Assembly: GCA_005885245.1 (NCBI GenBank)
Contig: VAWR01000056.1
Coordinates: forward strand, 1-64,000
Source of the DNA: Actinomycetota bacterium
GTDB taxonomy: Bacteria; Actinomycetota; Thermoleophilia; Gaiellales; Gaiellaceae
DNA length: 64,000 nt
Direction of reading: 5' to 3'
A program made the position numbers and the translations under genes. Under the pieces are notes generated by a model, which was not told the DNA's origin, did no database searches, and saw only the letters and a program-made list of their open reading frames with translations. Shown piece after piece: positions 16,254 to 24,692 of this stretch (position 1 is the first letter of the stretch; every line of letters begins with the position of its first letter).

Positions 16254-18131
16254 ATGGCCACCGTTCCGCCCCGGACCGAGCGGCGCCGGCCGCGTCCCGG
16301 CTCGGTGCTGCGGCCGGTCAACGGCCGGCTCTATCGCGGGACCTGGCTGCTCGTCGGACTGCCGCTCCTCGTCACGGCGTTTAGCGTCGCCCGGCCGACC
16401 GCGCTGCCGCGCGCGTTCCTGCCGGCGTTCGACGGCCAGGCGGCGAAGCAGCTCACAAAGGATCTCGTCGAGTCAAGGGACCCGAACCGCTCTCCCGGCC
16501 GGCTCGACGCGGCCGACTGGTTCCGCGAGCAACTCGCGCCCTATGGGCTGCCCGTCCGGACGGAGCGCTTCAGCGCCGTCATCCCCGGGCGAGGCAGGGT
16601 CGAGTTGCAGAACCTCCTTGCCGAGGTGGTCGGGCCCGCGCCCGGAACGATCGTCGTCATGGCGCATCGCGACAACGACGGCACCGGACCGGGCGCAAAC
16701 GACAACGCGTCCGGGACCGCAATGCTGATTCAGCTCGCGCGCGCCTACGGCTCGCCGCCCGGCGTCTCGAGCGGCAGGCTGCACCCAAACCACACGATCC
16801 TCTTCCTCTCCACCGACGGGGGCGCCTTCGGGGGGCTCGGCGCCGCGTGGTTTGCCGCGCATTCGCCCGGACGGCACGATGTCGCCGCGGTCATCAACCT
16901 CGACGCCGTCGGAGGCACCGGGCCGGTGCGCCTGCAACTCAACGGCGATACGCCTCGAACGCCGTCCGGGACGTTTCTGGAGACGATCTCGGCGCGCATT
17001 GCCGCGCAGATCGGCCATCGGCCGGCCCGGCCGAGTGCGCTCGCCCAACTCGTCGACCTCGGCTTTCCGTTCTCGCTCTACGAGCAGGCGCCGTTTCTCG
17101 CCAAGGGAATTGCGGCGGTAACGATCACGACCGCCGGGGACAAGCCGCCCAATCCGCTGACGGACACGCTGGACGGACTGAGCGCGAGCCGGCTGGGCGA
17201 GGTCGGTCGCGCCGCCCAGGACGCGATCGGGACGCTCGACGAGGGACTCGAGTTCGCCCAGGGCACGTCGAGCTATGTGTACGTCGGCTCGCGGCTGGTC
17301 CGGGGTTGGGCGGTGGAGCTCGTCCTCATCGCGTGTCTGTTGCCATTTATGGCAACAGCAATCGACCTGTTCGCGCGCTGCCGGCGCCGCCGGATCCCGC
17401 TCGGCCCGGCCCTGCGCGCCTATCGCAGCCGCCTCGGGTTCTGGATCTGGACGATCGGCCTCTTCGAGCTGTTCGCGCTCGCCGGCGTCTGGCCCGGCGG
17501 AACGGCCCGGCCGATCGCGCCGTACAGCGCAGTTGCACACGACTGGCCCGCACGAGGTCTCCTCGGCCTCGGCGCGCTGGTCCTCATTGGCTGGTTCGTC
17601 ACGCGCGAGCGTCTGCTTCCGCGCCGTCAGGTGACCCACGAGGAGGAGCTCGCCGGGCACACGGTCTCGCTGCTCTGCCTTGGCGTCCTCTCGCTGCTCG
17701 TCGTCGGCACGAATCCATTTGCACTCCTGTTCCTCCTGCCGACGTTGCATGTCTGGCTGTGGCTTCCGCAAGTACGCGGTGCGCCCCTCGCGGCGCGCCT
17801 GGGCGTGCTTGCGGTCGGCCTCGCCGGCCCGGCACTCTTGCTCGGGTCGTTCGCAACACGGTTCGGTCTGGGCTGGGACGCCGTGTGGTATCTGGCAGAG
17901 CTGCGCGCGATCGGCTACGTACCGTTCATCGTGATGCCATTCCTGGTCATCTGGCTCGCGGCGACGGGCCAGCTGGCGGCACTCGCCGCGCGCAGATACG
18001 CGCCGTACCCCGCCGCCGCGGAGCTACCTCCGCGAGGTCCGCTGAGACGGGCGCTGCGGGCGACGGTCCTCGGCGTGCGCGCGCGCCGCGCGCGCCCATC
18101 CGAGGGCGCACTCGAGGCGTTGGAGGGCTAG
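16254..18131 (+). CDS. M28-type peptidase-like multi-pass membrane protein, catalytic residues partly lost
   Basis: A 625-residue protein with one N-terminal membrane helix (31-45), an extracytoplasmic M28-like domain (about 60-345), then about six or seven helices. Metal-site parts HRD (138-140) in MAHRDND and Asp150 in GANDNASG are present, and Asp217 in NLDAVGG. The catalytic Glu-Glu pair is absent: the segment reads STDGGAFGGLG (186-196), and the last metal histidine position reads YEQAPF. It may therefore be inactive as an aminopeptidase, or a binding protein. It precedes the sortase by no gap. Confidence 0.8.
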   Translation: MATVPPRTERRRPRPGSVLRPVNGRLYRGTWLLVGLPLLVTAFSVARPTALPRAFLPAFDGQAAKQLTKDLVESRDPNRSPGRLDAADWFREQLAPYGLPVRTERFSAVIPGRGRVELQNLLAEVVGPAPGTIVVMAHRDNDGTGPGANDNASGTAMLIQLARAYGSPPGVSSGRLHPNHTILFLSTDGGAFGGLGAAWFAAHSPGRHDVAAVINLDAVGGTGPVRLQLNGDTPRTPSGTFLETISARIAAQIGHRPARPSALAQLVDLGFPFSLYEQAPFLAKGIAAVTITTAGDKPPNPLTDTLDGLSASRLGEVGRAAQDAIGTLDEGLEFAQGTSSYVYVGSRLVRGWAVELVLIACLLPFMATAIDLFARCRRRRIPLGPALRAYRSRLGFWIWTIGLFELFALAGVWPGGTARPIAPYSAVAHDWPARGLLGLGALVLIGWFVTRERLLPRRQVTHEEELAGHTVSLLCLGVLSLLVVGTNPFALLFLLPTLHVWLWLPQVRGAPLAARLGVLAVGLAGPALLLGSFATRFGLGWDAVWYLAELRAIGYVPFIVMPFLVIWLAATGQLAALAARRYAPYPAAAELPPRGPLRRALRATVLGVRARRARPSEGALEALEG

Positions 18132-18839
18132 ATGCGCCGGCCGCTGCGGATCCTCGGAACCGTCCTCGTCGTCGCGGGATCACTGACCCTCGTCTGGGCC
18201 GTCGTCGTCTGGCAGTGGCAGGACCCCTTCACCGCCCTGTACACGAAGTGGAAGCAACACCAGCTCTCATCCCAGTACGACAAGCGCGTGCACACCTTCG
18301 TCGGTTCGGTGTCGGGCGGCTCGCTGGCGGCCGAACGGGGCAGCATCGCGCGTGAGGCGAAGGCGTATCGGGACGACTCGGCGCGAGGCGAGGCGATTGG
18401 CCGGCTACACGTTCCACGGATGGGTCTGAACATGGTGCTCGTGAACGGCACCGACCACGACACCTTGAAGAAAGGGCCGGGACGCGACCTGAGGACCTTC
18501 ATGCCGGGGCAGAACAGGCTCGTCTACATCGCGGGCCACCGGACGACGTACCTCGCGCCGTTCTCGCACATCGACCGGATGCGCAGCGGTGACCGGGTCA
18601 CGATCGATGTGCCCTACGGCACGTTCATCTATTCCGTCACGCGCCACCGCATCGTCGCGGCGACGGATCTGTCGGTGCTGCGCTCGCCACGGTACGAGGT
18701 CGTCGAGCTCCAAGCCTGCCACCCACGCTTCTTCGCTTCGCACCGCTACATCGTCTATGCCCGTCTCGTGCGAGTCGAGCCGCACGGCGCGAAGGCATAC
18801 GACGTGAGTGCACTCGCTGCTCAGCCGAGCGGCAGGTAA
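18132..18839 (+). CDS. class E-like sortase
   Basis: A 235-residue cysteine transpeptidase anchored by an N-terminal helix (8-27). Catalytic residues are His136 in IAGHRTTYLAPF, Cys196 in ELQACHPRF and Arg205 in FASHRYIVYAR. Class E enzymes dominate GC-rich actinobacteria, where they attach LAxTG-type proteins to peptidoglycan; no substrate with a sorting signal is seen nearby. It starts ATG directly after the TAG of the M28-like gene and overlaps the convergent moeA by 19 bases. Confidence 0.9.
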   Translation: MRRPLRILGTVLVVAGSLTLVWAVVVWQWQDPFTALYTKWKQHQLSSQYDKRVHTFVGSVSGGSLAAERGSIAREAKAYRDDSARGEAIGRLHVPRMGLNMVLVNGTDHDTLKKGPGRDLRTFMPGQNRLVYIAGHRTTYLAPFSHIDRMRSGDRVTIDVPYGTFIYSVTRHRIVAATDLSVLRSPRYEVVELQACHPRFFASHRYIVYARLVRVEPHGAKAYDVSALAAQPSGR

Positions 18840-20014
18840 GACACCTTCGCGCCCGCCGCGAGCTCCCCTCGGCCTCGCGGCGACAGAACGAGTGAGTCCG
18901 CCGCGGCAGCACGCGCGATCATGTGCGAGTCCTGGCCGGTGACGGGCTCGAGCACAACACCATCGTCCGATCGGCGCCGGCGCGCGCGCACGAACTCGTC
19001 ACGTTGCTCATTCCGGCGAACTGCGGCGGCAAGTCGGCCTTCGAGGAAGACGGGCCCCGGCTCCGCTGCGCCCTGGAGAGCGAGCAGCGCAGGGCGGACG
19101 AAGAGCTCGGCGCCGACCAGCGTCGAGACCGGATTGCCGGGTAGGCCGAACACGAGCGTGCGTCCTCGCACGCCGAACGCCAGCGGCTTCCCGGGCTTCA
19201 CGGCGATGCCCCAAAAGACCTCCTCGACGCCGAGCTCGGCAAGGACGCGGCGCACGAGATCGTGCGGCCCGACAGACACACCGCCCGAGGTGACGAGCAC
19301 GTCGGCTCGAACCCCGCGCTCGAGCGCCGCACGATGGGAAGCTTCGTCGTCGGCGACGGCCGGAAGCACGTCGACGGCGGCGCCGGCGGAGGCGAGCGCG
19401 GTCGCGAGGAGAACGCCGTTCGCCTCATAGACCTCTCCGGCACCGAGCGGCTGGCCGGGGGAGCGCAGCTCGGTCCCGGTGGTGAGAACGGCAACGCGCG
19501 GAGGCTGCGAACACGTGACACGCTCGAGCCCCGCAGCTGCGAGTGCACCGATCTGCGCTGCGGCCAACCGCGCACCATTCGGCACCACGACGTCACCTGC
19601 GTGTACGTCGCCGCCACGAGGCCGGATGTTTTCCCCCTGGTCAACAGCACTTCCGATCTCCACTCTGTTGTCCGTCTCGACAACGTACTCGATCGGGATG
19701 ACGGCATCCGCTCCAGCCGGCACGACGCCGCCCGTGGCGATCGCCATCGCCTCACCTCGTTCGAGGGCTCGCTGCGCCGGCACACCCGCGGCGATGCGCG
19801 CGACGACCGGCAGGCGTCCCGGCGTGTCCTCGGAACGAACCGCGAAGCCGTCCATCGCCGAGCTGGGAAAGGGGGGCAGATCGACGACTGCGCGAGCATC
19901 CTCCACCACGATTCGACCGGCCGCAGCCCCGATCGGCACCGCTTCGGAGTCGAGGGGGGTCACCCGTTCGAGAACGCGTGCGAGCGCTGCCGCGAGCGAG
20001 AGCAGCTCAGCCAT
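18821..20014 (-). CDS. moeA: molybdopterin molybdenumtransferase MoeA
   Basis: Inserts molybdate into adenylated molybdopterin; 397 residues. Segments include DLPPFPSSAMDGFAVRS (about 45-61), ATGGVVPAGADAVIPIEYV (about 93-111), TTGTELRSPGQPLGAG, VLVTSGGVSVGPHD and VFGLPGNPVS. ATG at 20014 gives MAELLSLAAALARVL. It stands apart from moaC/mogA, transcribed away from the divergent glycosyltransferase gene, with a 28-base gap carrying a TATAAC motif. Confidence 0.95.
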   Translation of the reverse strand: MAELLSLAAALARVLERVTPLDSEAVPIGAAAGRIVVEDARAVVDLPPFPSSAMDGFAVRSEDTPGRLPVVARIAAGVPAQRALERGEAMAIATGGVVPAGADAVIPIEYVVETDNRVEIGSAVDQGENIRPRGGDVHAGDVVVPNGARLAAAQIGALAAAGLERVTCSQPPRVAVLTTGTELRSPGQPLGAGEVYEANGVLLATALASAGAAVDVLPAVADDEASHRAALERGVRADVLVTSGGVSVGPHDLVRRVLAELGVEEVFWGIAVKPGKPLAFGVRGRTLVFGLPGNPVSTLVGAELFVRPALLALQGAAEPGPVFLEGRLAAAVRRNEQRDEFVRARRRRSDDGVVLEPVTGQDSHMIARAAAADSLVLSPRGRGELAAGAKVSYLPLG

Positions 20015-20042
20015 GGCGAGCCCAGCGTATAACCTCGCGCTC

Positions 20043-20981
20043 GTGATCTCCGTCGTGGTACCGGTGCACGACGAGGAGCGAAGCATCGCGCTTCTCTACG
20101 ACGAGCTCACCTGGGCGCTCGAACCGGTCGGCGCGGCCTGGGAGGCAATCTTCGTGGACGACGGCTCGACCGATGGAACGTTCGCCGCGCTCACCCGGTT
20201 GCACAACGGAACACATAACGTCCGAGTCGTCCGCCTGCGCCGAAACTTCGGCAAGGCGGCCGCGCTCGTCGCCGGCTTCGACCAGGCACGCGGCGACATC
20301 GTCGTCACGATCGACGGCGATCTTCAGGACGACCCCGCCGAGATTCCGCGGCTCCTGGCCAAGCTCGACGAGGGCTTCGACCTCGTCTCCGGGTGGAAGA
20401 CGCGCCGACAAGATCCGCTCTCGCGCCGTCTGCTCTCGAGGCTCTTCAACCGCGTCACGAGCGCCTTCTCCGGCGTACGGCTCCACGACATGAACTGCGG
20501 GCTCAAGGCGTACCGCGCCGAAGTCGTACATGGACTGCGTCTCTACGGTGAGCTGCACCGCTTCATCCCGGTCCTCGCTCACTACCGCGGCTTCCGGATC
20601 GCGGAGCTGCCCGTCAACCACCGGCCGCGTGAACACGGGCGCTCGCGGTACGGCGTCGAGCGCTATCTACGGGGCTTTCTCGACCTCCTCACCGTCTCGT
20701 TCATCGGGCGCTACCGCCATCGGCCGCTACACCTGTTCGGCGGCCTCGGGCTCGTCCTCGGCTTGATCGGTTCGGCGGTCCTCGTCTATCTGACCGTGAT
20801 CAAGGCTCTCGGGCACGCGATCGGCCAGCGGCCGCTGCTGATGCTGGGAGTACTGCTCGTCGTGATCGGCATGCAGTTCTTCTCACTGGGGCTGATCAGC
20901 GAGATGATCACGAGCCATCACGAGGAGCGCGCGCAGGAGCGCGAGCGCGTCGAGCTGCTCGTCGACGAAATCCTTTCCTGA
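20043..20981 (+). CDS. GT2 glycosyltransferase, DPM1/GtrB-like with C-terminal membrane helices
   Basis: A 312-residue polyprenyl-phosphate sugar synthase type. The GT-A domain begins ISVVVPVHDEERS, with the metal-binding DGDLQDDP near residues 87-94 and a C-terminal pair of helices (about 240-295) typical of GtrB or bactoprenol-phosphate transferases. GTG at 20043 is preferred; an ATG at 20013 would overlap the moeA start. A TATAAC at 20028-20033 places the transcript start almost on the GTG. Followed by two more sugar/membrane genes. Confidence 0.9.
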   Translation: MISVVVPVHDEERSIALLYDELTWALEPVGAAWEAIFVDDGSTDGTFAALTRLHNGTHNVRVVRLRRNFGKAAALVAGFDQARGDIVVTIDGDLQDDPAEIPRLLAKLDEGFDLVSGWKTRRQDPLSRRLLSRLFNRVTSAFSGVRLHDMNCGLKAYRAEVVHGLRLYGELHRFIPVLAHYRGFRIAELPVNHRPREHGRSRYGVERYLRGFLDLLTVSFIGRYRHRPLHLFGGLGLVLGLIGSAVLVYLTVIKALGHAIGQRPLLMLGVLLVVIGMQFFSLGLISEMITSHHEERAQERERVELLVDEILS

Positions 20982-20988
20982 GCAACAG

Positions 20989-22089
20989 TTGGCGGTGCCT
21001 CCGGCACTCGAACCCGTCGTCGACGCACCGTTGCGAGTCTGCTACTTCGGAACGTACGAGCGTCGCTACCCCAGGAACGCGCAGGTCGTGTCGTGCCTGC
21101 GCGGCGCCGGTGTGGACGTGCAGGAGGAACACATCTCGGTCTGGGACGACGTCCGTCACGGTTGGGCCGCCGGACCGGGCAGCGCGCTGCGTCTCGCTGC
21201 CGCCGAGGCGCGCCTGTTCGCCCGGCGACCACCCGGCTTCGACGCCTTCCTCGTGGGCTATCCCGGACACCTCGACGTCCCGGCCGCGCGTCGTGCGGCG
21301 CAGGGACGACCGGTCGTCTTCAATCCGCTCGTCTCGCTGGCCGACACGCTCGTCTCGGACCGCCGGCGGTTCCGGCCCGGCTCGGTCGCCGCCAGGGCGC
21401 TCGAAGCTATCGACCGACGCGCCTTCCGCAGCGCGGACGTGGTCGTGGCCGACACGGAGGCGCACGGGCGCTACCTCGCGGAGCTGGCAGGGCTCGGTGA
21501 AGTGCCCGTCTGCTTCGTCGGCGCCGAGGAGCGGCTCTTCCGGCCCGGCTGGCGTCCCCCGGAGCGATTCACGGTCCTCTTCGTCGGCAAGCTGATCCCG
21601 TTGCAAGGCGTCGAGACGATTCTGCAGGCGGCCGGATTCGCAGCGGAGCTCCCGTTCCGGATCGTCGGCAGCGGCCAGCTCGACGGGCTGCTCGCCGCTG
21701 CACCGCCGAACGTGGAGCACATTCCCTGGGTCGAGTACGAGCGCTTGCCGGGAGAGCTCCGGCAGGCGGGATGCGCACTCGGAATCTTCGGGACCACCGG
21801 CAAGGCGCAGCGCGTCATTCCGAACAAGGCGTTTCAGGCCCTCGCCAGCGGCGCCCCGCTGGTCACGGCCGACACGCCGGCTGCGCGGGAGCTGCTCGTC
21901 GACGGCGAGAGCGCCCTACTCGTCCCGGCCGGAGATCCACAGAGGCTCGCCGAGGCGATTCGATTGCTCGCGGCCGACACCGATCTCTCTGAGCGCATCG
22001 CCGCAGGCGGCCGGGCCGCCTACGAGCGTCAGGCCAGCGAGGCAGTGCTCGGCGAGCGCTGGCGGAAGATCATCGAACGGCTCCTGTGA
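20989..22089 (+). CDS. GT4-family glycosyltransferase
   Basis: A 366-residue GT-B glycosyltransferase of unknown sugar specificity. The C-terminal domain shows VLFVGKLIPLQGVETILQA (about 197-215), a VIPNKAFQALASGAPLVT acceptor/donor region near 275-292 and a late E-rich ARELLVDGESALLVPAG. It starts TTG at 20989 (GTG at 20995 possible), 7 bases after the GT2 gene, and its TGA overlaps the next GTG. Probably part of cell-surface glycan synthesis with the GT2 and DUF2079 proteins. Confidence 0.9.
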   Translation: MAVPPALEPVVDAPLRVCYFGTYERRYPRNAQVVSCLRGAGVDVQEEHISVWDDVRHGWAAGPGSALRLAAAEARLFARRPPGFDAFLVGYPGHLDVPAARRAAQGRPVVFNPLVSLADTLVSDRRRFRPGSVAARALEAIDRRAFRSADVVVADTEAHGRYLAELAGLGEVPVCFVGAEERLFRPGWRPPERFTVLFVGKLIPLQGVETILQAAGFAAELPFRIVGSGQLDGLLAAAPPNVEHIPWVEYERLPGELRQAGCALGIFGTTGKAQRVIPNKAFQALASGAPLVTADTPAARELLVDGESALLVPAGDPQRLAEAIRLLAADTDLSERIAAGGRAAYERQASEAVLGERWRKIIERLL

Positions 22090-23519
22090 AGCGCCTCCCT
22101 TTCCTTCCGAGCGCGCGCATGCTCCTTGCCGCCGGCGTTGCCGCATACGCCGCCGGCTTCGCGGCCCTCTCCGCACTCCGTCACGACGCCTTCGTGACCG
22201 GACGCTTCGACCTCGGGAACATGGTGCAGGCCGTCTGGTCGACCGCGCACGGCCACCCGCTGCGGATGACGGACCTCCACGGCGACCAGATCTCGCGGCT
22301 CGCAGCACACGTCGATCCCATCCTCGTGCTCTTCGCTCCACTGTGGTGGCTCTGGCCCAGCCCACAGCTGTTGCTCGTCGCGCAGGCACTCGTGGTCGCG
22401 CTCGGCGCCGTCCCGGTCTTCCTCCTCGCGCGCAAGCACCTCCGCTCGGCGCGCGCCGGACTCGGCTTCGCGCTCGCCTACCTCCTGTATCCCGCGACCG
22501 GCTGGCTGACCCTGAACGAGTTCCATCCCGTCGCACTCGCGACCACCTTTCTCCTGGTCGCGTTCTGGTACCTCGACGAGGACCGGCTGCTTCCGTTCGC
22601 ACTGTTCGCGATCGCAGCGGCCGCCTGCAAGGAGGAGATCGCGCTCGTCGTTGCAGGCTTCGGGATCTGGTATGCACTCGCGCGGCGAAGGTGGATCGCC
22701 GGCGTTGTCATCGCGGCCGCCGGAGGCATCTGGGCGGCGATCGCCATCGCGGTTGTCATCCCGCATTACAACGCCGGCGCTGAATCGGACTTCTACGGAC
22801 GCTACAGCGAGGTCGGCGGCTCCGCAGGCGGGATCCTGAAGACAGCCGTGACGCATCCCCTCCGGATCGCGGAAGCGGCGTTTAGCTCACGCGACCTCCA
22901 GTACCTCCTCCAGCTCGTCATGCCGCTCGCCGGCCTGTGCCTCCTCGCGCCGCTCGTCCTGGTTGCCGCGCTCCCGGAGCTTGCGATCAATCTCCTGTCG
23001 GCGACGACGACCCAGACGTCGATCCACTTTCACTACACGGCGGGTCTCATCCCACCGCTCGTGATCGCCGCGGTCTTCGGGGCCAAGCGACTCGGCCGTT
23101 GGGCTGTACCCATCGCAATGCTCGTCGTCCTCGCGGCGCTCATCGGCAACTACCGGTTGGGCCCGATCCCCGGCTGGCGACATCTCCCGGGCGGCGAGCA
23201 GTTCCAGGCGACCGCGCAGCGCGTCACCGACCACGATCGGATCGCCGATCGCGCGCTCTCGCTCATTCCGCACAGTGCTGTCGTCAGCGCGACGAATACG
23301 CTCGGCGGACATCTCTCGGCCCGCGCGCGCGTCCTGAGCTTCCCGTTCCTGCAGGACGCCACGTGGGTGGCCGCTGACGAGACGCAGCCCGGCTTCGCCG
23401 ACCGCTATGCGCCGCTGCCGACGGCGATCCAGCTCGGAGCGCTACGACGGAACCCGGAGTGGCGACTCGTCTTCGAGCAGGACGGGATCCTGATCTTTCA
23501 CCGGCGCTCGGCGACGTAG
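22086..23519 (+). CDS. DUF2079 multi-pass membrane protein
   Basis: A 477-residue membrane protein with about nine to eleven helices. It has the family marks RFDLGNMVQAVWSTAHGHPL (about 40-59), DQISRLAAHVDPILVLFAPLW and a DEDRL loop. The family is of unknown function and resembles GT-C glycosyltransferases in layout. GTG at 22086 overlaps the preceding TGA (GTGA). The last 26 codons overlap the 3' end of the convergent GT87 gene, an unusually long antisense overlap of 78 bases. Confidence 0.87.
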   Translation: MKRLPFLPSARMLLAAGVAAYAAGFAALSALRHDAFVTGRFDLGNMVQAVWSTAHGHPLRMTDLHGDQISRLAAHVDPILVLFAPLWWLWPSPQLLLVAQALVVALGAVPVFLLARKHLRSARAGLGFALAYLLYPATGWLTLNEFHPVALATTFLLVAFWYLDEDRLLPFALFAIAAAACKEEIALVVAGFGIWYALARRRWIAGVVIAAAGGIWAAIAIAVVIPHYNAGAESDFYGRYSEVGGSAGGILKTAVTHPLRIAEAAFSSRDLQYLLQLVMPLAGLCLLAPLVLVAALPELAINLLSATTTQTSIHFHYTAGLIPPLVIAAVFGAKRLGRWAVPIAMLVVLAALIGNYRLGPIPGWRHLPGGEQFQATAQRVTDHDRIADRALSLIPHSAVVSATNTLGGHLSARARVLSFPFLQDATWVAADETQPGFADRYAPLPTAIQLGALRRNPEWRLVFEQDGILIFHRRSAT

Positions 23520-24692
23520 GCCGGCGAGGACGAGGGCGTACAGGGCAACGACGACGAGATCGCGAAGCAGGACGAGCCAGACGTAGCCGCCGAGGCCGAA
23601 CACGTCGCGGTAGTGGAAGAACCAGAGCTGGGCCAGGACGAGGGCAACGGCGGCGAGAGCCCATGCCGCGGGGCCGAGCAGCGCTACGAAGGGAACGAGC
23701 CAGACCAGGTACTGGGGAGAGAAGAAACGCGTGAATGCGAGGAAGCCGCCGATCGCCGCTGCAAACGCGACGGTCAATCGCCGAGGATCGTCCCGGCCGC
23801 GGAGGTAGAGCCACGCCACAGCGAGCACGGCCAGACCCTGCGCCACCGAGCTCAGCACGGCGAGTGCGTCCGGCAGGGAACCGACCAGGTCGTAGGAGAT
23901 CGCGTGCCCGGTTCGGTGGACGACGGTCGCGGTGTAGAGGCCGAGTCGATCGGAGACGGCAAGCGCCGAGCCGGCGAGGCTCTCCACCTGCAGCGAGCGG
24001 CCGGCCTGCGCACGGAAGCTCTCGGCGAGGCCGTGCGGCGAGAGCGCGAGGAACGGCACGATCAGGAGCGCGGCAGCACCCGTGAAAGCGCCCAGCGCAC
24101 GCAAGGCCTTCTCCCGTCCACCCGTGCGCCACACGAAGGCGAGCGCCGGAGGCAACAGGACGATCGGATACACCTTGGCAGCGAAGGCAACTCCGGCAAG
24201 TGCGAGCGCAGCGACAGCGCCGCCGGCGAGGAGCAGCCCGAGTGCGGCGATCGTCAGGAGGGCCGGCCACGCGTCGTAGGTGTTGAGCGAGATCGGTCCG
24301 AGCGCGAGCGGAGAAAGCGCGAACAACAGAGTGCCCGACCAGATCCGCGATTCCGACGCGCCGAGCCGGACGAGGAGCAAGGCGATCACGACCAGCGTCG
24401 CAACGCCGCAGAGTGCCATCAACGTCTTGAAGGCGGCGTTGTAGTGCGACGAACCGAACGCGGCGGGCGGGAGGAAGACCGCAAGCGCACCGGGCGGGTA
24501 CTCCATGAAGAAGTCGCGATAGGGAACACGGCCGTCGAAGACGACCTGCGCAAAACCCTGGTAGAGGTGGACGTCACGAAAGCGTGCCGCCCGGAAGAGT
24601 CCGCCGTCCGGAACCGCGCAGGCGGCGAGGTAGACCGGCGTCGCGACGGCCGCCGCGCGCAGCGCGAGCCTACGGCGGGGATCCGTTACCAG
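23442..24692 (-). CDS. GT87-like (DUF2029) polyprenyl-phosphate-dependent glycosyltransferase, non-standard start
   Basis: A membrane mannosyltransferase-like GT-C protein with many helices. The conserved luminal motif runs from HLYQGFAQVVFDGRVPYRDF into FMEYPPGALAVF. The first in-frame ATG (24506) lies inside this motif, so the true start is upstream. In-frame codons back into the PBP gene include no ATG, GTG or TTG; CTG occurs at 24662 and 24692. I use 24692 because it keeps a basic segment (TDPRRRLALR) before the first helix (about 416 residues). It overlaps the PBP gene end. Confidence 0.75.
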   Translation of the reverse strand: MVTDPRRRLALRAAAVATPVYLAACAVPDGGLFRAARFRDVHLYQGFAQVVFDGRVPYRDFFMEYPPGALAVFLPPAAFGSSHYNAAFKTLMALCGVATLVVIALLLVRLGASESRIWSGTLLFALSPLALGPISLNTYDAWPALLTIAALGLLLAGGAVAALALAGVAFAAKVYPIVLLPPALAFVWRTGGREKALRALGAFTGAAALLIVPFLALSPHGLAESFRAQAGRSLQVESLAGSALAVSDRLGLYTATVVHRTGHAISYDLVGSLPDALAVLSSVAQGLAVLAVAWLYLRGRDDPRRLTVAFAAAIGGFLAFTRFFSPQYLVWLVPFVALLGPAAWALAAVALVLAQLWFFHYRDVFGLGGYVWLVLLRDLVVVALYALVLAGLRRRAPVKDQDPVLLEDESPLRVPS

